Positions 28,646 through 37,301 of a DNA stretch of 55,320 nucleotides are shown piece by piece. The DNA lies in contig CALWHM010000010.1 in NCBI GenBank assembly GCA_944380395.1, positions 1 to 55,320 of the forward strand, read 5' to 3'. This DNA comes from an uncultured Clostridia bacterium. GTDB taxonomy: Bacteria; Bacillota; Clostridia; Christensenellales; UBA3700. Under the pieces are notes generated by a model. The model saw only the letters and a program-made list of their open reading frames with translations. It did no database searches and was not told the DNA's origin. Position 1 is the first letter of the stretch. The number at the start of each line of letters is the position of its first letter. The position numbers and the translations under genes were made by a program.

Positions 28646-30801
28646 TATTTGCTCTTCCTGTAAACGTTATACACGCCCTTGACGGAGCGCAGCTTGTTTA
28701 TGACGTAATCCAGCGTGTCCAGATTGTCCACTTCCATAGTGACGGTGACCACCGCGGTGCCCACCTCCTTATCCGCCTTTGCGGAGATGCCCGTCATATA
28801 TATCTTCATATTGTTGAGCATTGTGGCTACGTCACTGAAAAGTCCCGTTCTGTCATCGCCCTCTATATTCACGGACGCGGTAAACTTTTCCCCTATGCCC
28901 GCGGGCCAGCTTGCCTCTATGAGCCGCTCGGGTTCATAAGAAGCCACGTTGGGACAGTCCGCCCTGTGTATGGAAACGCCCCTGCCGCGCGACACATAGC
29001 CCACAATTTTATCGCCGGGAAGCGGGTTGCAGCAATGAGAGAAGCGTATTAAAAAGCCGTCGTATCCCTTTATCAGCACGCCGCTGCCGCCGCCGCCGGA
29101 AGCCCCTTCCGAGCGCGCGGGCTTGATGTCCAGCACGTTGCCCTGTTCGATGTGGCTTTTGAAGCAGTCTATCATCTTGACCACCACCTGATTGGTGGTC
29201 AGACCGCCGTAGCCTATCATTGCGAATATCTCGTCGGCCTGGGAAGTGTTGTACTTTTTCTGTATATAGCTCTTCCACTCCTCGCACGCCATAAGGTCGG
29301 ACAGATTATAGCCGCGCCGCTTTGCCTCTTTTTCCAGCATATCCTTGCCGCGGCGGATATTGTCCTCCTTCATCTCCTTTTTGAAGAAGGCGCGTATCTT
29401 CGCCTTTGCCGAAGGCGTGACCACAAAGTTCAGCCAATCGCGCGAAGGACCTTTGGATGCGGCGGAAGTGATGACTTCCACCACGTCGCCGTTGGAAAGC
29501 GGCGTGTTCAGGTGCGCCATTTTGGAGTTTATCTTTATTCCCACGCATTTATTGCCCACCTCGCTGTGCACGTTGTAGGCAAAGTCTATGCCCGTGGAAC
29601 CGCTGGGCAGGTTGACCACGTCGCCCGCGGGAGTGAACACGTACACCTGATCCTGGTAAAGGTCGAGTTTGAGCATATCCAAAAACTCGGAGGAGTCGTC
29701 CACCTCGCTTTGCAGTTCCATAACGTTGCGTATCCAGGCAAGTTTTTGGTCGTTGGAGTCGGTGGAGAATTTATCGCCCTGCTTATACTTCCAATGCGCG
29801 GCTATACCGTATTCGGCTATGCGGTGCATTTCGTGCGTTCTTATCTGTATTTCAAAAGGCACGCCTATGCTGCTCAAAACCGTGGTGTGCAGCGATTGAT
29901 ACATATTCGACTTGGGCACGGAGATATAGTCCTTGAATCGGTAAGGAAGCGGTTTCCACATAGTGTGAATGGTACCCAGCACCTCATAACAGTCTTTCAC
30001 CGTGTCCACAATTATGCGTATGGCGTGCAGGTCGTATATCTCCTCAAAAGACTTGCCCTTCTGCATTTTGCGCCATATGCTGTAAAAATGCTTGGGGCGC
30101 CCGTTTATCTCCGCCTTTATGCCGATTTCCTTTAATTTCGCCTCTATACGTGCGATTATTCTGTTCACAAACTGCACGCGCTCTTCGGATGTGGCAGCCA
30201 CCTTGTTTGCGATATACTTGTAATCTTCGGGGTGCAGATATTTGAGCGCGATGTCCTCAAGCTCGCCTTTAATGCTTGCGATACCCAATCGGGCGGCTAT
30301 CGGCGCGTAGATGTCCAGCGTTTCCTGCGCTATGCGCTGCTGTGAGGCGGGATCCTTAAAAGAAAGCGTACGCATATTGTGCAGTCTGTCCGCCAGCTTG
30401 ATTATTATCACGCGTATGTCGTTGGACATTGCAAGGAACATTCTGCGGTAATTTTCCGCCTGCGCTTCTTCCTTGGACCTGAAGTTGAGCATGCTCAGCT
30501 TGGTCACGCCGTGCACCAGCGCGGTGACGGTGCCGCCGAACTTTTCTTTCAGCTCGCTCTCCTTTACGCCCGTATCTTCCACCACATCGTGCAAAAGTGC
30601 GGCGATAATGCTGTTCTTGTCCATACCCAAGTCCATCAAAATGGCGGCGACAGCCACCGGGTGGGCTATGTAAGGCTCCCCGGACAGACGATATTGGTCT
30701 TTGTGCCGTTCCTCCGCATACTCGAACGCCTTGACTATGCGGGCATATGAGGCGGGTTTGTACACCTCTTTGGCTTTTTCGAGAAATTCTTGCTTATCCA
30801 T
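28645..30801 (-). CDS. relA: Bifunctional (p)ppGpp synthetase/hydrolase (RelA/SpoT, Rel)
   Basis: Stringent-response enzyme. The 718 residues show the HD hydrolase domain with LLHDVVEDTGV (about 68-78), intact for hydrolysis, the synthetase domain with YQSLHTTV (about 300), then TGS (VFTPAGDVVNLP), a helical/CC region and a C-terminal ACT domain. This is the long bifunctional Rel type. It overlaps recJ by 8 nt upstream and dtd by one base. The apt gene that often sits between recJ and relA in Clostridia is absent. Confidence 0.97.
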   Translation of the reverse strand: MDKQEFLEKAKEVYKPASYARIVKAFEYAEERHKDQYRLSGEPYIAHPVAVAAILMDLGMDKNSIIAALLHDVVEDTGVKESELKEKFGGTVTALVHGVTKLSMLNFRSKEEAQAENYRRMFLAMSNDIRVIIIKLADRLHNMRTLSFKDPASQQRIAQETLDIYAPIAARLGIASIKGELEDIALKYLHPEDYKYIANKVAATSEERVQFVNRIIARIEAKLKEIGIKAEINGRPKHFYSIWRKMQKGKSFEEIYDLHAIRIIVDTVKDCYEVLGTIHTMWKPLPYRFKDYISVPKSNMYQSLHTTVLSSIGVPFEIQIRTHEMHRIAEYGIAAHWKYKQGDKFSTDSNDQKLAWIRNVMELQSEVDDSSEFLDMLKLDLYQDQVYVFTPAGDVVNLPSGSTGIDFAYNVHSEVGNKCVGIKINSKMAHLNTPLSNGDVVEVITSAASKGPSRDWLNFVVTPSAKAKIRAFFKKEMKEDNIRRGKDMLEKEAKRRGYNLSDLMACEEWKSYIQKKYNTSQADEIFAMIGYGGLTTNQVVVKMIDCFKSHIEQGNVLDIKPARSEGASGGGGSGVLIKGYDGFLIRFSHCCNPLPGDKIVGYVSRGRGVSIHRADCPNVASYEPERLIEASWPAGIGEKFTASVNIEGDDRTGLFSDVATMLNNMKIYMTGISAKADKEVGTAVVTVTMEVDNLDTLDYVINKLRSVKGVYNVYRKSK

Positions 30802-33037
30802 CGTATTCCTCTTTCAGTCGCTTATAAAGCTTGCTTTCGGACAGTTCGCGCTTTTGCACGGTTTCGGGCAGCTCAAAGCCGCCTTCTTTATATATTATAA
30901 TACCCAAATCGACAAAGGTAAATAGGCAGGAGAGAAATTTTTCCCATCCGAGCGATTTTCCCGCCGCATTGTACAGCGCCGCCTCGTTCGCGCCGGGTTT
31001 TGTGCGCAGCGCCGCGCGTACGGCTTTGTATGCCTCCGCAAGTTCTTCGTATAAGGGCACGCTCAAACCGCGCGGATAGCCACCAGCGACATATACGCGG
31101 CAATTTTTGTTGAGTTTCAAGTTGTCTATGCTCCCTTCAAGCAGAGGCTTTTCCGCAAAGACCACGTGCTTATACCCCGCAAGATCCGCTTGGGGATCCA
31201 AGCCGTATATCACCGTATCGTACGGACAAGGAGTGTAAGGCTGCCCGTACGCGCTCAAAAAGCCCGTATCCGCCGCCAAAGCCGCGCCCTCGGCGGAGTT
31301 CGCCACCACGCACACGCCCTTTCCCTTCAATGCCTTTATACCGTTCAAATCTATGTTTTGTATGGGAAAAGAGCTTTTTTCCTCTCCGCCCGCGCACGCT
31401 TTCAGGTATGAAGCCAAAAGCAGCTGCCCCGGCGGCGCTTGCAGGGGATACGAGTCCGTCACCATCAAGCTTGCGCGCTCGAGGTTGTTGAACACGGAAT
31501 ACTCTATATTGAACGCCATCTTCTTTTTAGCGGCGCTGTTGTACCACTGCACCTTGTCCCCCGCGTAGAATTGCACAAGTTCGCACTCCGCGCTCAAACT
31601 CTGCTTTACGTGCGCTCCGCCGCCCATACGCGCGAATGCGCCGCGCTCTATCTCTGCCGTGAACACGGGGCGCGGATTTCCTTCCCCGCACGGTTCAAAC
31701 ATTGATAGCTGTTTGGCAAATTCCGCGCTGCACGGCAGTTGTATATCTATGCCCTCCGCGTGCCTGTATTGCGGCTGGAAGTCGGGATATTTGCCGGCGC
31801 AATAGTTGTTAATTATAAAGTCGAATTCCTTTATCAGGGAGGCTTTTATGGTTATGCCGCACGCGCGCTTATGTCCGCCGTACTTAATCAAATAGGACGA
31901 ACATGCGCGTACGCAGTCCAGAATGTCCACGCCTTCCACGCTTCTTCCCGAACCCTTCGCCTCTCCGCCCGAACGGGTGATGAGTATCACGGGGCGGTTG
32001 TAAAGTTCTGCAAGGCGTGAGGCGGTTATGCCCAGCACTCCGTCGTCCCAATAAGGGTCGTAGAGCACGATTACGCGCCGCTCGGATAAGTCCTCGTCCT
32101 GCAATTTCTCCACGCATGCGCGCGTTAAGTCGGCGGTGAATTGCTTGCGCCGCTCGTTGCACTCGTTGATGTTTTTGACCAGCGTTTCCAGCAAAAACGT
32201 ATCCTTGCCGTAGAACAGCGATACCGTTTCGTACGCCGTTTCCACTCTGCCCGTGGCGTTTATCCTGGGTCCCAGCTTAAAGGCGATGTCCCGCGCGGTG
32301 ACGGCGCCCTTCAAGCAGCTGTCCATTAGCAGATTCAAGCCCTTGCGCCTGCGCTTGTTCAACATTGCAAGCCCCAAGGAAGTTATCACCCTGTTGTCGC
32401 CCGTCAGCGGCACCACGTCCGCCACCGTGGCTATGGCGGCAATGTCCAAAAATTTTTCCGCCGCTTGCGCGTCCAGCGCCTGCACCAGCCTGAACGCCAC
32501 ACCCGCGCCGCACAGTTCTCTGTAGGCGCCCTCTTTGCTCAATTTGGGATCGAATACGGGGCAGTCGGGCAAAATTGCGGGCGGTTCGTGGTGATCGGTG
32601 ACTATCATATCTATGCCCAGATCTTCTTGGGCAAAGCGCACCTCTTCCACGGAAGTTATGCCGCAGTCCACGCTCACTATAAGGTCGGGAAATTCACGCT
32701 CGGCAATGTCCGAAAGCGCTGTGAAATTAAGCCCGTAGCCCTCCGTATGCCTGTCCGGGATATAGTAGCCGCACTCCGCGCCCACGGAAGTGAGATACTC
32801 GTAAAGTATAGCCGTAGCGCACAGTCCGTCGCAATCGTAGTCGCCGTATATGACTATCTTCTGCCCCTCTTTCACGGCTTGCGACAGCCTCTCCGCCGCC
32901 TCTTTCAGCCCCGCATAGTTTTCAAGCGGACAGAGGTCTTCAAGCGAAGGCGAGAAAAATTTCAGCTCTTCGCCCTCCCGAACGCCGCGCTCGCTCAAAA
33001 GCCGTTTTATTATCTCTTTTTCCTGCTGTCGTGTCAT
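30794..33037 (-). CDS. recJ: Single-stranded-DNA-specific exonuclease RecJ
   Basis: 5'-3' ssDNA exonuclease for recombination and mismatch repair. The 747 residues have DHH motifs VIYGDYDCDGLCATA (about 57-70) and VTDHHEPPA (about 143-151), DHHA1 with GGHKRACGITI (about 390), an OB-like domain and a C-terminal extension typical of Firmicutes RecJ. ATG 33037 has no Shine-Dalgarno sequence; a TATAAT box lies 11 nt upstream, so the leader would be about 5 nt. It is the first gene of the operon running to hemZ. Confidence 0.95.
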   Translation of the reverse strand: MTRQQEKEIIKRLLSERGVREGEELKFFSPSLEDLCPLENYAGLKEAAERLSQAVKEGQKIVIYGDYDCDGLCATAILYEYLTSVGAECGYYIPDRHTEGYGLNFTALSDIAEREFPDLIVSVDCGITSVEEVRFAQEDLGIDMIVTDHHEPPAILPDCPVFDPKLSKEGAYRELCGAGVAFRLVQALDAQAAEKFLDIAAIATVADVVPLTGDNRVITSLGLAMLNKRRRKGLNLLMDSCLKGAVTARDIAFKLGPRINATGRVETAYETVSLFYGKDTFLLETLVKNINECNERRKQFTADLTRACVEKLQDEDLSERRVIVLYDPYWDDGVLGITASRLAELYNRPVILITRSGGEAKGSGRSVEGVDILDCVRACSSYLIKYGGHKRACGITIKASLIKEFDFIINNYCAGKYPDFQPQYRHAEGIDIQLPCSAEFAKQLSMFEPCGEGNPRPVFTAEIERGAFARMGGGAHVKQSLSAECELVQFYAGDKVQWYNSAAKKKMAFNIEYSVFNNLERASLMVTDSYPLQAPPGQLLLASYLKACAGGEEKSSFPIQNIDLNGIKALKGKGVCVVANSAEGAALAADTGFLSAYGQPYTPCPYDTVIYGLDPQADLAGYKHVVFAEKPLLEGSIDNLKLNKNCRVYVAGGYPRGLSVPLYEELAEAYKAVRAALRTKPGANEAALYNAAGKSLGWEKFLSCLFTFVDLGIIIYKEGGFELPETVQKRELSESKLYKRLKEEYDG

Positions 33038-33048
33038 AAAGTATATAT

Positions 33049-33077
33049 ATTATAACATAAGTTGATGTTCTGCGCAA
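33049..33077 (-). promoter_or_regulatory. Promoter of the recJ operon with a very short leader
   Basis: TTGCGC (33072-33077), 17 bp, TATAAT (33049-33054). The expected start of transcription is near 33042, about 5 nt before the ATG. Confidence 0.6.
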
Positions 33078-33120
33078 GACGCGCAGGACAATTATGCAAA
33101 GTGAAATTTTTACTTTCTGA

Positions 33121-33300
33121 ACAAAATATTAGTAAGAAGTGACGTCTGTACTAAAATATTAGTAAGAAGTAGCGCTCGTACTAAAATATTAGTAAGAAGT
33201 GACGCTCATACTAAAATATTAGTAAGAAGTGATGCCTGTACTAAAATATTAGTAAGAAGCAGTGTCTTTACTAAAATATTAGTATGGAGTATTGGGCTTG
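33121..33300. repeat. Six tandem 30-bp units built on TACTAAAATATTAGTA
   Basis: Units start at 33121, 33151, 33181, 33211, 33241 and 33271, with exact 30-bp spacing. Each has the AAAATATTAGTA core, and the junctions form the palindrome TACTAAAATATTAGTA; about 14 intervening bases vary (AGAAGTGACGTCTG, AGAAGCAGTGTCTT and so on). The last unit is degenerate. The array lies just upstream of the recJ promoter. The rest of 33078-33486 holds an AT palindrome (about 33300-33322), a terminator, and about 100 bp with no recognised feature before the secF end. Confidence 0.92.
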
Positions 33301-33341
33301 AAAATTTTAAAATTTTAAAATTCGGCAAGCGGGGGGGGACT

Positions 33342-33367
33342 AAAAAAGCGGCTTGCGCCGCTTTTTT
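33342..33367. terminator. Symmetrical terminator between secF and recJ
   Basis: Stem GCGGC/GCCGC (33348-33352 with 33357-33361, loop TTGC) is flanked by six A and six T, so it reads as a terminator on both strands. It is about 120 bp after the secF stop codon. Confidence 0.78.
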
Positions 33368-33486
33368 ATCTTGTTTTTGTTCCGCAAAGTATTGACTTTG
33401 GCGGAGGATTTGTTATACCCTGCCTGGCTTTGACCGATGTCGGCTTTGCTAAGCAGGCTTTTATCAAGTAGGGTTTTCTGCCCTGC

Positions 33487-34962
33487 TTAGGCTTTGGCTT
33501 TTTCCTTGCCTACGCTTGCGGCTCCGGCTTTTTTCGCCGCGGACTTTGCCTTGCGCTTTTCGTTCGCTTCTTTCATCAAGATGTAGAGCGAAGGCGACAG
33601 GAACATAGACGAATAGAAGCCGCCCACAAGTCCCGCTATGACGGGTATGCCAAATTCACGCACGGACGAAGTGCCGATTATCGAGAACAGCAATATCATA
33701 ACCAGCGTGGTTATGGTGGAGTTGAAGTTACGCAAAGTGGTTTCGCGCACTGACCTGTCCACCAAAGGACGCAGCATAGAACCGGCGTTCAAGACCTTTG
33801 CGGAGCCTGCATCGCCTGCCATCTTCTTGGCTATCTTGTTGTTCTCACGCACGCGGTCGAATATGACTATCGTGTTGTTTATGGAGTATGCCACTATCGT
33901 GATTATAGCCGATACGAACGCCGCGTTCACCTGCACCTTGAAGATGATGGTGATGCAGAACATTATAGCCACGTCGTGTATGAGCGCGATGACTGCGGAC
34001 AGACCGCTGAACACCTCAAACCTTATGATGACATATACCAAGATGACCAATATCGCCACCGCCAGCGCTATGCCGCCCAGCATAAGCAGGCGGGAGCTTG
34101 CGGACGCGCCGATATATTCGGAAGTGATGTCCTCGTTCACGTATACGCGGGAATTTATCTCATTTTCGGAGAAGTGCGTATTGATGTCGGTGGCTATCTT
34201 TTCCAAGATGAGTTCGTTGCGGTAACGAGTGATGTCGTTGGCTTCGTTATCGAATGCGGAAGATATATTGTCTATCTTGAACACGATAGCCATATCTTCG
34301 CCCGTACCCGACGTCTGCGTATAGTTGATGTTGGGCGTGACGACCTGCACGGTCAGCGATTGCGAAAGCTCGTTTTCCGTGGCGTATTCTATCACTTGAT
34401 TTGCTATTTCTTCGCTGTTGATGGCGCCTTGAATGATGTCGTGATAGACGTCGTATTCGTTCTCAACAGCCGATTCGCCCAGCTTGGTGGTGATAATGGT
34501 GCCGCCCTTGAAGTCGATACCAATGTTTATGCCGCTTTCAAAGGTGCCGCCCTGCCCGGCATACGCGCCGAAGCATATTATTGCTATTATTATCACTATA
34601 AAGGGAATAGATATCCATATCCTCCAATGGGACGTAAGGCGGAACCTGCTCCACTTATCCATAAGCGAGCCGCCCTTCACGGGCTTTGCAGCAGCCGGAA
34701 CGGGAACCGCTTGGACTGCGGGAGCTTCTTCCGCGACGACTTCCGCGGGCACTTCCGCAACCTCCGCGGGAGCTTCTGCGGGAGCGGTTTGAGCGGGAAC
34801 CGTTTGCGCTGCGGGAGCTTCTGCGGGAGCGGCGGTTTCAGCCGCGGCTTGCTCTTCTTCCAAAGGAAGCTTTTCTTCCCTTATTTCATCCTGCCTGACC
34901 TGAGGCTTCTTCGCGCCCTTGTAAGGAGGTCTTTTCTTGTTATTGGGTTTACCTTTACTCAT
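33487..34962 (-). CDS. secF: Protein translocase subunit SecF
   Basis: Membrane partner of SecD that uses the proton gradient to help Sec export. Residues about 1-100 form an unusual cytoplasmic extension, basic then Ala/Pro/Glu-rich (APAEAPAEV-like). The first helix is about 122-142, then the periplasmic domain with GIDFKGGTIITTKL and five C-terminal helices of the RND type. ATG 34962 is preferred over the in-frame start 21 nt upstream because GGAGGAGG sits about 8 nt before it, within the end of secD. Separate SecD and SecF with this order are usual in Clostridia. Confidence 0.95.
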   Translation of the reverse strand: MSKGKPNNKKRPPYKGAKKPQVRQDEIREEKLPLEEEQAAAETAAPAEAPAAQTVPAQTAPAEAPAEVAEVPAEVVAEEAPAVQAVPVPAAAKPVKGGSLMDKWSRFRLTSHWRIWISIPFIVIIIAIICFGAYAGQGGTFESGINIGIDFKGGTIITTKLGESAVENEYDVYHDIIQGAINSEEIANQVIEYATENELSQSLTVQVVTPNINYTQTSGTGEDMAIVFKIDNISSAFDNEANDITRYRNELILEKIATDINTHFSENEINSRVYVNEDITSEYIGASASSRLLMLGGIALAVAILVILVYVIIRFEVFSGLSAVIALIHDVAIMFCITIIFKVQVNAAFVSAIITIVAYSINNTIVIFDRVRENNKIAKKMAGDAGSAKVLNAGSMLRPLVDRSVRETTLRNFNSTITTLVMILLFSIIGTSSVREFGIPVIAGLVGGFYSSMFLSPSLYILMKEANEKRKAKSAAKKAGAASVGKEKAKA

Positions 34963-34963
34963 A

Positions 34964-36469
34964 TCACACCTCCTCCGCCGCAATATCGTTTGCGAGCATT
35001 TCCTCGTCCGTCATTACCGCCTTGCCGCGGCGCACGCCGAACAGTCTTTCCGCATAGCCTTCGCCCTTGCCCTGCTTTTTGAGCGTATCTTCATCGCCCT
35101 CCGCCAAGGTGCGAATGCAATACAATATGATACGCGTAAGCAGCATAGAGCAAATAAGCGAGAGCACTATACCTATAAGCAAGGTGATACCGAAGCCCTT
35201 CAACGCGGAAGCGCCGAACGAGCCGACGATTATAAGTATCACCGCACCGAAAATGGTGGTTATATTACCGTCTATAATAGCGCCTGCGGAACGCTTGAAG
35301 CCCAACGCGCACGCCGTGCCCAACGCCTTGCCCGCGGCGGATTCTTCCTTTATCCTCTCAAAGATAATGACGTTTGCGTCCACAGCCATACCTATTGAGA
35401 GCAGCACGCCCGCGATACCGGAAAGCGTGAGCTGCACCCACGGGAACACCGCAAGCAGGAACAGGTAGGTAAAGGAGTAATAAATGAGGGAAAGCGCGGA
35501 AGCCACGCCCATCATCTTATAGAGAACTATCATATATATAACGATAAGTCCCAAGCCCACCGCGCCGGAGATTATGCCCGCCGTGATGGCGCTGCTGCCC
35601 AACGTAGCGGAGATAACGCCGCTTTCCGCCATATCGAGCGGCACTGCGAAAGAGCCTGCCATTATTTGCACGGCAAGTTCGTAAGCGTCCTCATAGCCGC
35701 TTGTACCCGACCAGCCGCCGGATATGGTGCATTGCCCTGAAGTTATCGCCTCGTTGACCTGGGGAGATATGAGCAGTTCGCGGTTTACGAAGATGGCGAT
35801 GTATTGACCGGAATAAGTGGTGGTGAGGTCGGAGAACATCTGCGTGCCCTCTTCGTCAAATTCCAGCACTACCACGTATTCGCCGGAAGAGCTGTCATAG
35901 CTCAAGCCCGCATTCGCAATATGCGCGCCGTCCATACCGTCGGCGTCCTCATCATATGCGCCGGAAGACGTTACCTGCGAAGAGCTGCCCTGCAACCACA
36001 ACGACGCGGGTCTGCCGACCAAGTCGAATATGCGCTCGGGATCGTCCACGTCCGGCACTTCCACACGAATGGTGGTGCCGTAAACGGTGACCTGCGCCTC
36101 CGTATAGCCGCGGTTGAACAGCAGATTCTGCATAGTGTCCGCCGTGCCGTTGATGGCGGCGTCCTGCTCTTCCGCGCTCATGGAAGTGTATTCTTCCGAT
36201 GACGTATCTACGTTATACACGGCGTAAACGCCGCCGCTGAGATCCAAGCCCAGCGAAATAGTGCCAACGTAACCGTGATATTCATCCGTCGCGTTCAAAT
36301 CGAAATTGACAAACGCAAAGACCGCGGCAAGCACTATCAATACGGAAAGAACGGTCAGAAAGACTATCGATCTGACGCGCCTGCTCTTGCGCTTGGCGGC
36401 GCTGTCCGCAACCGCGCCCGAACCCTTTCCGGACCCCCTCTTCAAGTCTTTGTTAGATGACTTTGCCAA
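34964..36469 (-). CDS. secD: Protein translocase subunit SecD
   Basis: Partner of SecF in the SecDF-YajC export complex. The 501 residues have one N-terminal helix (about 31-52), the D1 motif LGLDLSGGVYAVYNV (about 74-88), a periplasmic P1 region and five C-terminal helices including AVDANVIIFERIKEE. The start is TTG 36469, 8 nt after AAGGAGG. It has its own strong promoter. A family-1 hairpin begins 9 bp upstream of the -35 box. Confidence 0.96.
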   Translation of the reverse strand: MAKSSNKDLKRGSGKGSGAVADSAAKRKSRRVRSIVFLTVLSVLIVLAAVFAFVNFDLNATDEYHGYVGTISLGLDLSGGVYAVYNVDTSSEEYTSMSAEEQDAAINGTADTMQNLLFNRGYTEAQVTVYGTTIRVEVPDVDDPERIFDLVGRPASLWLQGSSSQVTSSGAYDEDADGMDGAHIANAGLSYDSSSGEYVVVLEFDEEGTQMFSDLTTTYSGQYIAIFVNRELLISPQVNEAITSGQCTISGGWSGTSGYEDAYELAVQIMAGSFAVPLDMAESGVISATLGSSAITAGIISGAVGLGLIVIYMIVLYKMMGVASALSLIYYSFTYLFLLAVFPWVQLTLSGIAGVLLSIGMAVDANVIIFERIKEESAAGKALGTACALGFKRSAGAIIDGNITTIFGAVILIIVGSFGASALKGFGITLLIGIVLSLICSMLLTRIILYCIRTLAEGDEDTLKKQGKGEGYAERLFGVRRGKAVMTDEEMLANDIAAEEV

Positions 36470-36502
36470 GAAGATTGCCTCCTTTACTACATAGTTATAG
36501 AC

Positions 36503-36531
36503 ATTATAATATTTTTATATATATAAGTCAA
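36503..36531 (-). promoter_or_regulatory. Promoter of secD-secF
   Basis: TTGACT (36526-36531), 17 bp, TATAAT (36503-36508) on the minus strand. Confidence 0.82.
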
Positions 36532-36539
36532 ACAAATTT

Positions 36540-36613
36540 AGGCGCCGAGTGAAAATGCCGCATGATAAGCATTGCGTGTAGATGTGCAAAAGTTCATGCG
36601 GCATTTTGCGCCT
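36540..36613. repeat. Family-1 structured hairpin, copy a
   Basis: Outer arms AGGCGC/GCGCCT, a one-sided 6-nt bulge CGAGTG, and inner 14-bp arms that begin AAAATGCCG and close with GCATGA/TCATGC. The loop is about 28 nt. Confidence 0.85.
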
Positions 36614-37227
36614 ACGCTTTATGTGAAAACCCGGCACGCTCCGCTATGGTTTTCCCCTCGTTTTGCGGCAAGTTGTAAAATAATGCGCCTTGATATTTGC
36701 CGCAAAACTTCACCCCTTTCCGTCCTAACGGAAAAATCCGCACAGCGAATTTTATAGGTAACGCTCGCAAAAACGCGGTTTTGCTTCGCTTGTATTATAT
36801 AATGAGGTGTATGAAGTGAGCGTGCGTACACCTGATAGGTGTATAACAGGTGTATGAAGTAAGCGTGACGTACACCTGATAGGTGTATAACAGGTGTATG
36901 ATAGGTGTATAAACTATGAAAAATACCTTGTTAAACGCCGCAACTAACAGCACCGCAGAGAAGGCGTGTCAGACAAGGAAAAGCGTGGCGCTCCGTTAAT
37001 GATTATAAACACAAGCGAAGCAAAACCGCGCTTTTGCGAGCGTTACCTATAAAACTTGCCGTGCAAGTTTTCCGAATGAGTGATGCTAGCCGAACGAGTG
37101 AGGCGGAAAGAGATGAATTTTTGCGGTAAGAAAAAGCGCGTTTCCGCGCAACTTTCCGCAAAAAGAAGGGAGAACCGACCCTCAAGCAAACTTCGTTTGC
37201 GAATGGGTGGGTGCTCCCTTAAAGCGA
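36614..37227. repeat. Mosaic repeat A between secD and scfB
   Basis: Between the inverted hairpins a and e lie: a module at 36623-36792 that recurs at 39605-39776; tandem AGGTGTAT-type units (about 36800-36912); a truncated family-2 copy (about 36925-36990); and a segment at 37010-37220 related to 42665-42860 and, inverted, to parts of 39980-40180. No gene is supported in 36532-37227. Confidence 0.75.
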
Positions 37228-37301
37228 CACCGCAAAATGCCGTGAGAAATATTATTACGCACTATTTTTAGTTTATCTCACGGCATTTTCAATCGGCGGT
37301 G
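37228..37301. repeat. Family-1 structured hairpin, copy e, overlapping the scfB 3' end
   Basis: Outer arms CACCGC/GCGGTG, bulge CAATCG, and inner arms closing with GTGAGA/TCTCAC. In the scfB direction its first arm encodes the last codons (PPIENAVR) and the stop TAA lies at 37273-37275. Confidence 0.85.

Noticed and set aside
33121-33300. CRISPR array with short spacers
   Set aside because: Inserts of about 14 bp are far too short and are related to each other; there are no cas genes.
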